NCBI GenBank assembly: GCA_026393835.1 | Contig: JAPKZK010000030.1 | Span: 10,001 to 74,000 of the forward strand | DNA from: Candidatus Aminicenantota bacterium | Lineage (GTDB): Bacteria; Acidobacteriota; Aminicenantia; UBA2199 | Direction of reading: 5' to 3' | Length of the DNA stretch: 64,000 bases | Shown: positions 38,727 through 46,964 of the stretch, piece by piece | Numbering within the stretch: the first letter of the stretch is position 1 | Layout: each line of letters begins with the position of its first letter | Notes under the pieces: model-generated | What the model was told of the DNA's origin: nothing | Database searches by the model: none | What the model saw: only the letters and a program-made list of their open reading frames with translations | Position numbers and translations under genes: made by a program

Positions 38727-40013
38727 ATGCGTATAAAAATGATTTACCCCAACGATCCGGCGGTGAATATCATCCAGGTCCGACCCTTCTGGTACCCCTT
38801 GATATCGTACCCGGTACTGGCGGCTTATACACCGGATGAGCATGAAATCGAAATCATCGACGAGGTATTCGAAACCGTCGATTACGATGAACCCGTGGAC
38901 CTGGTGGCCCTGACCGCCATGACATATATGGCCCCCCGCGCCTATGAAATCGCGGATGCCTTCCGGCAGCGCGGCGTTCCCGTGGTCATGGGGGGGATAC
39001 ATGTCTCTTCCCTGCCCCTGGAGGCGAACCGGCATGCGGATGCTGTGGTGGTCGGCGAGGCGGAACTAGTCTGGCAACAAGTCCTGGAGGATGTTAAAAA
39101 CAATACCCTAAAACCCTATTACAAAGCGGATGCGCCATTGGATATGACCCAATACCGCCGGCCCCGGTACGAATTACTGGAAAAATACTTTCAACCGGGT
39201 AAACAGTACCACCCCTACGGTTATAATTCGCTAAACGTGATGGAAATTTCACGGGGTTGTCCTTTTGACTGCGATTTTTGCGCCGTCACCGATTATTTCG
39301 GCGCCGATTATCGCAGCCGACCCGTGGAAGCCGTTAGCGAAGATATGCGTTATCTCAAACTTCGCTTTAAAGACCGCTTTATGAACTTCAACGACGATAA
39401 CCTGTATGGGAACCGTCCCCATTTTATCCGGTTATTAAAAGGGATGCTCAAGCTCAACATCCAGTGGGCCGGTCAAATCAGCCTGAACGTCGGAAGGGAC
39501 GACGAAGCGATGAAATTGATCGCCGACAGCGGGTGCCAGACCCTATTTGTCGGCCTGGAATCTCTTTCCGACGAAAGCTTGCAAAGCATCAACAAAAAAG
39601 TGAACCGCGTCCACGATTATCATTTCTTCGTGGAGCAGTGTATAAAATACAAAATCCGGGTAGCCGTCTCTATTATTTTCGGCCTGGACGGGGATGATGA
39701 AAATTCCTTTAAAACAACCGTAGAATTTGTTAGTCGATACCCGGACGTGCTTACCCCATCGTATACCATATTAACGCCTTTTCCCGGGTCCCGTCTTTAT
39801 GAGAGTATGCACGCCGAGAACCGCATCTTCGATCGCGATTGGCGGCATTATGACCTGGGGCATGTAGTGATCCAACCCAAACGGATGTCTCCGCAAACCT
39901 TAAAAGATGGACTCTTATGGGCCATGGAACAATTCGAACCTTACCGGATGAATAAAGACCAAGTGGGCCGGTTAAGAATGAAGACCTCTACATCAAAAAT
40001 GCATAATTATTAA
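38727..40013 (+). CDS. B12-binding radical SAM enzyme 2
   Basis: This 428-residue paralogue has an N-terminal cobalamin-binding domain (EIEIIDEVFETVDYDEPVDLVALTAMT, then GGIHVSSLPLEA) and the cluster motif Cys178, Cys182 and Cys185 in RGCPFDCDFC, followed by FNDDNLYGNRPHF. It resembles enzyme 1 more than enzymes 3-6, for example in CAVTDYFG and in the SINKKVNRVHDY segment. No strong ribosome site is visible, and its start lies 66 bases after the permease. It should modify the same precursor, probably by methylation at an unactivated carbon. Confidence 0.9.
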   Translation: MRIKMIYPNDPAVNIIQVRPFWYPLISYPVLAAYTPDEHEIEIIDEVFETVDYDEPVDLVALTAMTYMAPRAYEIADAFRQRGVPVVMGGIHVSSLPLEANRHADAVVVGEAELVWQQVLEDVKNNTLKPYYKADAPLDMTQYRRPRYELLEKYFQPGKQYHPYGYNSLNVMEISRGCPFDCDFCAVTDYFGADYRSRPVEAVSEDMRYLKLRFKDRFMNFNDDNLYGNRPHFIRLLKGMLKLNIQWAGQISLNVGRDDEAMKLIADSGCQTLFVGLESLSDESLQSINKKVNRVHDYHFFVEQCIKYKIRVAVSIIFGLDGDDENSFKTTVEFVSRYPDVLTPSYTILTPFPGSRLYESMHAENRIFDRDWRHYDLGHVVIQPKRMSPQTLKDGLLWAMEQFEPYRMNKDQVGRLRMKTSTSKMHNY

Positions 40014-40025
40014 TGAGGAATCGAA

Positions 40026-41291
40026 ATGAAAGTTAAATTTATATCGCCGTCGATGGTAAGAGAAGAAGGGGAGATGTTTGTCCACGAATTGTGGTACCCG
40101 TTATTGACTTTCCCAATATTGGCAGTCCATACCCCGGATGATGTCGAAGTGGAAATCATCGATGAAGCCATCGAGGCCATTGATTTCGATGATCCGGTAG
40201 ATCTAGTGGGAATCACCTCCATGACGCATTCAGCGCCCAGGGCCTACCAGGTGGCGGATGAATACCGGAAGCGGGGGATTAAGACCGTGATGGGCGGATT
40301 TCATGCGTCGGCCTTGCCGGAAGAAGCGCTGGAACATGTAGATACCGTAGTCATCGGCGAAGGAGAAGAAACCTGGCCGGTAGTCGTTGAGGACTTTAAA
40401 AAAAGACAATTAAAAACCCGTTACACCAGCCCGGGTCTTTTTGATATGACAAAATATAAAATCCCCAGGGTGGAATTGCTCACAAAGTATTTATCCCCCG
40501 TCGACCAATACAAACCCCCTTACTACCCGTCCCTGAATGTCATCGAAGTATCCAGGGGCTGCCCCAATCGCTGCAGCTTCTGCGCCGTTACCAATTTCCA
40601 CGGCGCCAGGCATAGGTTTCGCCGCGTGGAAGATGTTTTAAACGAGATCCGTCACCGGAAACTGCAAAACCGGATGCGCTTTTTTCCCTTTTGCGACGAT
40701 AACCTCTACGGCAGTAAAACCTATTTCATCGAGTTGCTCAAAGGATTAAAAAAACTGAATATTAATTGGTTCAGCCAGATAAGTATTAATGTCGCTCGGT
40801 CTCCCGATTTACTCCGGATGATGGAGGACAGCGGCTGCCAGACAGTCTGCTTCGGCATCGAGTCCATCAACCAGCAAAGCATCGACAGCGTCAATAAATT
40901 CACCAATAAAGTGGAGCAATACGATGAATTGTTCGAGCGGGTGAAAAAATACAAAATCAACATCGCCTTTACCATGATACTGGGTTTGGATTACGACGAC
41001 GAGACTATTTTCGAGAAAACCTATAACTGGCTTGAAAAACACCTGGATTCCATTATACTGGTAAATCCCCATATCCTGACCCCTTATCCCGGGACCCCCC
41101 TGTACCGTCAACTTATAGAGGAAAACCGCATCATCGATCGCAACTGGAGTCACTATGATCACCGGCAGGTGGTCTACCAACCCCGGTTAATGTCTCCCGA
41201 AACCTTACTTAACGGGTATCGCTGGCTGATGGGTAAAGTAAAAGCGGTCAACTACAGCAACTGGCAAAAGAGATACCAACGCCAGGGTTAA
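40026..41291 (+). CDS. B12-binding radical SAM enzyme 3
   Basis: This 421-residue paralogue begins MKVKFISPSMVREE and has Cys179, Cys183 and Cys186 in RGCPNRCSFC. It has the cobalamin-domain phrases VEIIDEAIEAIDFDDPVDL and GGFHASALPEEA, and FCDDNLYGSKTYF after the cluster. GAGGAAT lies before its ATG, and it starts 13 bases after the previous stop. Enzymes 3, 4, 5 and 6 form a closer subgroup, all with the KYxxPPYYPSLN(V/I)(I/V)E(V/M)SRGCP run before the cluster. Confidence 0.9.
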   Translation: MKVKFISPSMVREEGEMFVHELWYPLLTFPILAVHTPDDVEVEIIDEAIEAIDFDDPVDLVGITSMTHSAPRAYQVADEYRKRGIKTVMGGFHASALPEEALEHVDTVVIGEGEETWPVVVEDFKKRQLKTRYTSPGLFDMTKYKIPRVELLTKYLSPVDQYKPPYYPSLNVIEVSRGCPNRCSFCAVTNFHGARHRFRRVEDVLNEIRHRKLQNRMRFFPFCDDNLYGSKTYFIELLKGLKKLNINWFSQISINVARSPDLLRMMEDSGCQTVCFGIESINQQSIDSVNKFTNKVEQYDELFERVKKYKINIAFTMILGLDYDDETIFEKTYNWLEKHLDSIILVNPHILTPYPGTPLYRQLIEENRIIDRNWSHYDHRQVVYQPRLMSPETLLNGYRWLMGKVKAVNYSNWQKRYQRQG

Positions 41292-41334
41292 GGGTTAAAC
41301 GTTAAGGAGTACAAAGGAATCCCCAGGAGCTAAA

Positions 41335-42600
41335 ATGAAAGTCAAATTAATTTATCCCTCGGTAGCAAAAGAATATAAAGAGGGGGAAGTTTTTTTCCCG
41401 GAATTATGGTTCCCGATATTAACCTTTCCTATCCTGGCGGCGTACACCCCGGGGGATGTCGAATTAGAAATCATCGATGAGGCCATTGAAACTATCGATT
41501 TCGATGCCCCGGTCGACCTGGTGGGAATCACGGCCATGACCCATTCCGTATCCAGGGCCTATCAAATCGCCGCCGAATACAGGAAGCGCGGGGTAAAAAC
41601 CGTCATGGGCGGATTCCATGTGACCGCTTTACCGGATGAAACCCAGGAACGTGTAGACGCCGTGGTCGTCGGCGAAGGAGAAGAAGTCTGGCCCCAGGTG
41701 ATAGAGGATTTTAAAAAGGGGTGTTTAAAACCCCGTTACACCAGCCCGGGACTCTTTGACATGACAAAGTATAAACCAACCCGGTTGGATTTACTCTCCA
41801 GGTATTTAAAACCCCCGGACCAATACGAACCGCCCTATTACCCTTCATTGAATATAATCGAAGTTTCCCGCGGCTGCCCTTTCAAATGCAGTTATTGCGC
41901 GGTTGCCAATTTTTATGGCACAAAGTACAGGTCGCGGCCGCTGGAAGACGTATTGGCCGAAATCCGCGCCCAAAAACTGCAAAGCCGCATGCGCTATGTT
42001 TCCTTCAGCGACGATAACCTGTACGGCAGCAAATCCTATTTCCGAGAACTCCTCAAAGGTCTAAAAAAACTCAACATGAAATGGTCCGCCCAGATGAGCC
42101 TGGATGTAGCCAAATCCCCGGAAATACTCCAAATGATGGTGGAAAGCGGGTGCCAGAGCGTCGGCTTCGGCATCGAATCGGTCAACCAGGAAAGCATCGA
42201 CAGCGTCGCAAAATTCACCAACAAAGTAGACCAATACGACCGCTTGTTCGACGAAGTAAAAAAATATAATATCCGCATATTCTTCGGTATCATCGTGGGA
42301 TTCGATTATGACGACGAGTCCATCTTCGAAAAAACCTACAACTGGATCAAAAAACATATCGATCACATCTTATACATTAATTTCCATATCCTGACGCCTT
42401 TTCCCGGCACCCCGGTCTACCATCGATTGTTAAAGGAAAATCGTATCTTCGATTTCAACTGGAGGCATTATGATACCCGGAATGTGGTCTTTACGCCGCG
42501 TTTAATGTCGGCCGAAACCTTATACAAAGGATATAAATGGTTGACGTCGGAATTGGTCGCCACTACCAACGACAATTGGAAAAAGTGGTATACCCTCTAA
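41335..42600 (+). CDS. B12-binding radical SAM enzyme 4
   Basis: This 421-residue paralogue begins MKVKLIYPSVAKEYKEG, with Cys181, Cys185 and Cys188 in RGCPFKCSYC. The tyrosine in CSYCAVANFYG replaces the phenylalanine of its relatives. The cobalamin-domain phrases ELEIIDEAIETIDFD and GGFHVTALPDET are present. AGGAG precedes the ATG. The identical length and close similarity to enzyme 3 point to a recent tandem duplication followed by divergence. Confidence 0.9.
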   Translation: MKVKLIYPSVAKEYKEGEVFFPELWFPILTFPILAAYTPGDVELEIIDEAIETIDFDAPVDLVGITAMTHSVSRAYQIAAEYRKRGVKTVMGGFHVTALPDETQERVDAVVVGEGEEVWPQVIEDFKKGCLKPRYTSPGLFDMTKYKPTRLDLLSRYLKPPDQYEPPYYPSLNIIEVSRGCPFKCSYCAVANFYGTKYRSRPLEDVLAEIRAQKLQSRMRYVSFSDDNLYGSKSYFRELLKGLKKLNMKWSAQMSLDVAKSPEILQMMVESGCQSVGFGIESVNQESIDSVAKFTNKVDQYDRLFDEVKKYNIRIFFGIIVGFDYDDESIFEKTYNWIKKHIDHILYINFHILTPFPGTPVYHRLLKENRIFDFNWRHYDTRNVVFTPRLMSAETLYKGYKWLTSELVATTNDNWKKWYTL

Positions 42601-42638
42601 AAAGATGAAATGAAAAAAGCACTGGAGGAACAGTTAAA

Positions 42639-43907
42639 ATGAAAATTAGATGCATTCACCCGTCCAGGGTCGCCGATGCGGAAAGCAGGAAAGCGATCTA
42701 CCCGAGAAATTTATGGTATCCGTCCCTGGCATTCCCGATCCTGGCGGTACATACCCCGGTAGACGTAGAAATGGAAATCATCGATGAAACCATCGAGGAT
42801 TTGAATTTCGATGACCCCGTGGACCTGGTGGCTATCACCGCCATGACCCCTACCGTCGGGAGGGCCTATGAGATTGCCCACCGGTACCGGGAACGCGGCG
42901 TAAAAACCGTTATGGGGGGGTTCCATGCCTCGGCGCTGCCGGATGAAGCCGGCCGGCATGTCGACTGCGTCGCGGTCGGGGAAGGGGAATTGGTTTGGCC
43001 CCAAATTATCGAAGACTTTAAGAACGGGCAATTAAAACCCCGTTACACCGCGGGAAGTCTATTCGATATGACCCGGTACAAACCCCCCCGGGTGGAGTTG
43101 CTCTCCAAGTACTGGAAACCCGCCGACCAATATGAACCGCCGTATTACCCCTCTTTAAATGTCATCGAAGTTTCCCGCGGGTGTCCTTTCAAATGCAGTT
43201 TTTGCGCCGTTTCCAATTTCTACGGCGAGAAACACCGGTACCGCCCGGTGGAAGATGTACTGGATGGCATACGCCGGCGAAAGTTAGAGAGCCGGGACCG
43301 GGTTATTTCTTTCAGCGACGACAACCTGTACGGCAATAAACCCTATTTTAAAAAATTGCTCAGCGGTTTAAAGAAACTGAATATCACCTGGACCTCCATG
43401 ATCAGTATCAATGTGGCCCATTCACCGGAAATTCTTCAAATGATGGCAGACAGCGGCTGCCAGGCCATCGGCCTGGGAATCGAATCCCTCGACCAGGAAT
43501 GCTTAAAAAGTGTAAATAAATCCAACAATAAAGTAGAAGATTACGACCGGTTGTTTAAGCTGATCGATGCTCACCATATAAAAATTTATTTAGCCATGAT
43601 GGTGGGATTCGACCATGATGACGAAACGGTATTCGAGAAAATCCATGATTGGCTTAAAAACCGGATGGAATACATCGTATATTGCAATTGCCATATATTG
43701 ACGCCCTTTCCTGGGACCATTTTGCACCGGCAAGTTTCAAAGGAAAATCGCATCACCGATTTCGATTGGGATCATTATGACTGCCGGCATGTGGTCTACG
43801 AACCCAGGCAAATGTCTGCGGACACCCTGCTAAAAGGCTTTGTTTGGCTGCGCAGCAACCTGGAAGCCATGAGCATCGAAAGATGGAAGGAATTGCATCT
43901 CAAATAA
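42639..43907 (+). CDS. B12-binding radical SAM enzyme 5
   Basis: This 422-residue paralogue begins MKIRCIHPSRVADAESRKAI, the most diverged start of the group. Cys182, Cys186 and Cys189 are in RGCPFKCSFC, followed by FSDDNLYGNKPYF. The cobalamin part has EMEIIDETIEDLNFDDPVDLV and GGFHASALPDEA. GGAGG precedes its ATG. It is the last of four directly adjacent copies; two export-related genes separate it from copy 6. Confidence 0.9.
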   Translation: MKIRCIHPSRVADAESRKAIYPRNLWYPSLAFPILAVHTPVDVEMEIIDETIEDLNFDDPVDLVAITAMTPTVGRAYEIAHRYRERGVKTVMGGFHASALPDEAGRHVDCVAVGEGELVWPQIIEDFKNGQLKPRYTAGSLFDMTRYKPPRVELLSKYWKPADQYEPPYYPSLNVIEVSRGCPFKCSFCAVSNFYGEKHRYRPVEDVLDGIRRRKLESRDRVISFSDDNLYGNKPYFKKLLSGLKKLNITWTSMISINVAHSPEILQMMADSGCQAIGLGIESLDQECLKSVNKSNNKVEDYDRLFKLIDAHHIKIYLAMMVGFDHDDETVFEKIHDWLKNRMEYIVYCNCHILTPFPGTILHRQVSKENRITDFDWDHYDCRHVVYEPRQMSADTLLKGFVWLRSNLEAMSIERWKELHLK

Positions 43908-43925
43908 CCTAAAAAAGGAGGAATA

Positions 43926-44672
43926 ATGAAAAAGACGTTTTTATTACTAATCACAATCATGGTTTTATTTTCTTTGTCCGGGTTTTCTTTTCTCCAGGCG
44001 GAGATATACATCAAAACCGATAGCCATACCGATGCCTTTGAAATGATGGGGAAAAAGAATCCCGCCAAAGATGAATCCAGCGAACAGTGGATAGGCGACG
44101 CCAGGATGGCGTTCACAGGCAAAGGGCAAACCACTGTTATCGACCTGGGGGAAAAAACGGTATATTTGATCTACCATCAGGATAAAGCCTATGTAGAAGC
44201 CCCACTCCCCCTGGACATGAAAAAATTGATGCCCGAGGAAATGCTCGCCATGTTATCGATGTGGAAAATCAAAGCCAACGTCGCGCCCAACGGCGAAACC
44301 CAAAAGATCGGCCAATGGAATTGCACCGGCTATAATATGGATATCAACATGGGCATGTTGAATATAAAAATAAAAACCTGGGCCACCCCCGAGGTCCCAT
44401 TCGACTGGAAAAGCTTTACGGAAAAAATGTATCCCACCCTACTCCAGGCAGTAATGGGGCAAGGTATGGATGAAGAGACATTAAATCAATACAAAAAAAT
44501 TGACGGTTACCAGGTGGCAACATCGGTAACCGTAAATTTCTTGGAACAGGAAATTAAAACCGCCAGCCAGATAGTAGAGATATCCGATAAGCCGGCGCCC
44601 CCCGGGATATTTTCTGTCCCGGCCGGTTACAAAAAACTGGAAAAATTAGTCATGAGCAAATGGGGGATATAA
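43926..44672 (+). CDS. Secreted DUF4412-like protein
   Basis: This 248-residue protein has a signal peptide (MKKTFLLLITIMVLFSLSGF) and a beta-rich body with two-stranded phrases such as TTVIDLGEKTVYLIYHQDKAY and NCTGYNMDINMGMLNIKIKTW. This recalls DUF4412 or LolA-like periplasmic folds that bind lipids or hydrophobic ligands. AGGAGG lies before the ATG. It lies between radical SAM copies 5 and 6, and the TTG start of the TraB-like gene is one base after its stop. It could hold or sense the mature peptide in the periplasm. That is speculative. Confidence 0.65.
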   Translation: MKKTFLLLITIMVLFSLSGFSFLQAEIYIKTDSHTDAFEMMGKKNPAKDESSEQWIGDARMAFTGKGQTTVIDLGEKTVYLIYHQDKAYVEAPLPLDMKKLMPEEMLAMLSMWKIKANVAPNGETQKIGQWNCTGYNMDINMGMLNIKIKTWATPEVPFDWKSFTEKMYPTLLQAVMGQGMDEETLNQYKKIDGYQVATSVTVNFLEQEIKTASQIVEISDKPAPPGIFSVPAGYKKLEKLVMSKWGI

Positions 44673-44673
44673 A

Positions 44674-45660
44674 TTGAAGAAAAAAAGCCGGTTTAGCCTC
44701 CCGGTCCTTCTGCCCCTGCTCCTGGTCGGGCTGTTTAATCTCAACTCCTGCTCCCTTTCGCGGAATGGCGTTACGGACCGGGTCAATCCGTATCCCGCCC
44801 GGGGAAAAACGACAGCCGGTAAGTTATTTGTCTGGGAAATTAACCTGGGTAAAAAGAAAAGTTATATCCTGGGTTCCCTGCATTTTTTTAAAAAAGAAAG
44901 CTATCCCCTGGCCGAAACCATTGAAAAAGCATATTCTCAATCCGACGTGCTGATAGTGGAAACCCTCGTGGAGCCTACGAAACGGGTTTCTATTACCCTG
45001 GCTAAAGGAATATACCCAGCCGATGATCCCCGGACCCTGGAAAACCAGGTGAACCCGGCAACTTATCGATCGGTGCAAGAGAGACTCCAAAAAAGCCATA
45101 TGGATATTCGATTATTCGCTAAATTCAAACCCTGGTACCTGGCCCAAACCCTTGCCATCATGAATATAATGAAAGCAGGGTTTCACCCCGGCAGCGGCAT
45201 CGATGTCTATTTCCTGGAGAAGGCAAAAGAGAAAAAGGAAATCCTGGCCCTGGAAAAACTGGAAGAGCAAATCGATTTTTACGACCGGTTCCCCCCCCGG
45301 GTAAACGAAGCATATCTACTCGCCAATCTGCAAACGTCATCCGGCAGCGGCCTGGAAAACCTCGAGATGGAACACCTAACGGCAGCCTGGTCCGCCGGAG
45401 ATACGCGGGCAGTGGAACGGCTGCTCCTCCGGGAAATCCAAAAGAAACCATACCTGGAGATACTCTACGAAAAACTTATCTATGAACGAAACCGCAATAT
45501 GACCGAACGAATCGCCGGCCATTTAAATACCCCCGGTAAACGTTTCTTTTTCGTAGTGGGCGCCTACCACCTGGTAGGAAAGCGCGGAATCCTTCGACTA
45601 CTCAAGGAGAAAGGTTTCCAGCTTAACCAACTATATGAGATAAAGGAAAGTCGAATATGA
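44674..45660 (+). CDS. TraB/GumN family lipoprotein
   Basis: This 328-residue protein starts at TTG and has a lipoprotein signal ending LNSC (lipobox). The body has FVWEINLGKKKSYILGSLHF, SQSDVLIVETLVEP, GSGIDVYFLEKAKEKK and FFFVVGAYHLVGKRGILRLL, the conserved phrases of the TraB/GumN family. That family is related to Tiki-type metalloproteases, and its GxxH segments hold the probable metal ligands. Its stop overlaps the ATG of radical SAM gene 6. A peptide-processing or peptide-resistance role outside the membrane would fit the context but is inferred. Confidence 0.8.
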   Translation: MKKKSRFSLPVLLPLLLVGLFNLNSCSLSRNGVTDRVNPYPARGKTTAGKLFVWEINLGKKKSYILGSLHFFKKESYPLAETIEKAYSQSDVLIVETLVEPTKRVSITLAKGIYPADDPRTLENQVNPATYRSVQERLQKSHMDIRLFAKFKPWYLAQTLAIMNIMKAGFHPGSGIDVYFLEKAKEKKEILALEKLEEQIDFYDRFPPRVNEAYLLANLQTSSGSGLENLEMEHLTAAWSAGDTRAVERLLLREIQKKPYLEILYEKLIYERNRNMTERIAGHLNTPGKRFFFVVGAYHLVGKRGILRLLKEKGFQLNQLYEIKESRI

Positions 45661-46916
45661 AAGTGAAACTAATCTATCCCAGGGTGATCAAAGGAGATAC
45701 CGACGTTTATTTGCCTTACCTGTGGTTCCCGTTGATCACCTTTCCCATACTGGCCGCCTATACCCCCCCGGATGTGGAAGTAGAAATTATCGACGAGGTC
45801 ATCGAAGACATCGATTTCGATGACCCGGTGGATTTGGTGGGACTAACCGCCATGACCTATTCGGTCCATAGAGCTTATGAAATTGCAGGGGAGTACAGGA
45901 AACGCGGCGTTAAAGTCGTGATGGGGGGGTTCCATGCCACAGCCCAACCGGCGGAAGTCAAAGAATATGTGGACGCCGTGGTCACCGGCGAGGGAGAAGA
46001 AACCTGGCCCAGGGTGATCGAAGACTTTAAAAAAGGCGCATTAAAACCCTATTACGCCAGCGAGACATATTTCGACATGGCCAGGTATAAGACCCCACGA
46101 TTGGAATTACTCTCCAGGTACTGCCCGCCCTATGAGAAGTATACGCCCCCCTTTTATCCCACCTTGAATATCGTGGAGATGTCGCGGGGATGTCCCTTTG
46201 AGTGTGATTTTTGCGCCGTCACCAATTTCCACGGTAAGAAATACCGGTTCCGGCCCGTAGCAGACGTGTTAAATGAAATCCGTTACCGGAAATTACAAAG
46301 CCGGCAGCGCCACATCAGCATCAACGATGATAATGTTTTCGGCAGCAAAACCTATTTCCGGGAGTTACTCCAGGGATTAAAAAAATTGAATATTACCTGG
46401 GGAGCGCAAATGAGCATCAACGTGGCCAAAGACCCGGAAATGCTCGATTTACTGGTAGACAGCGGCTGCCAGAGCATCGGCTTCGGCCTCGAAACTCTTT
46501 CCCAGCAAAGCCTGGACAGCGTCCACAAGGTCACCAACAAAGTCGCCGAATACGATGAAATATTCCAGCGGGTCAGGAATTATAAACTCAGGATTTTCCT
46601 GGGCATGATGGTAGGCCTCGATTACGATGACGAGTCCATCTTCGAAAAAACCCTCGCCTGGCTCAAAACTCAACTGGACGTAGTCATCTTTGCCAATATC
46701 CACATCATTACCCCCTTCCCGGGAACCGCACTGCACCAGCGGTTAATGAAAGAAAATCGCCTCATCGATTTCGATTGGAAAAACTACGACACCCGGCACG
46801 TCGTGTTCAAACCCCGCTTAATGTCGGAAGAGACCCTATACCAAGGTTTTAAATGGCTCCTGGACAATATGCGCGAGGTAAACCTGGAAAACTGGAAACA
46901 ATGGTACATTAAATAA
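45657..46916 (+). CDS. B12-binding radical SAM enzyme 6
   Basis: This 419-residue paralogue begins MKVKLIYPRVIKGDTDVY and has Cys179, Cys183 and Cys186 in RGCPFECDFC. The segment after the cluster reads INDDNVFGSKTYF, with VF where the others have LY. The cobalamin part has EVEIIDEVIEDIDFDDPVDLV and GGFHATAQPAEV, and a TGEGEETWP motif in which V/I-G-E-G has become TGEG. It is translationally coupled to the TraB-like gene by a 4-base overlap. Confidence 0.9.
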   Translation: MKVKLIYPRVIKGDTDVYLPYLWFPLITFPILAAYTPPDVEVEIIDEVIEDIDFDDPVDLVGLTAMTYSVHRAYEIAGEYRKRGVKVVMGGFHATAQPAEVKEYVDAVVTGEGEETWPRVIEDFKKGALKPYYASETYFDMARYKTPRLELLSRYCPPYEKYTPPFYPTLNIVEMSRGCPFECDFCAVTNFHGKKYRFRPVADVLNEIRYRKLQSRQRHISINDDNVFGSKTYFRELLQGLKKLNITWGAQMSINVAKDPEMLDLLVDSGCQSIGFGLETLSQQSLDSVHKVTNKVAEYDEIFQRVRNYKLRIFLGMMVGLDYDDESIFEKTLAWLKTQLDVVIFANIHIITPFPGTALHQRLMKENRLIDFDWKNYDTRHVVFKPRLMSEETLYQGFKWLLDNMREVNLENWKQWYIK

Positions 46917-46964
46917 TATGTTCATTCATTCTCATTATACAAGTAATAAAGGAGGCCATTAGCC

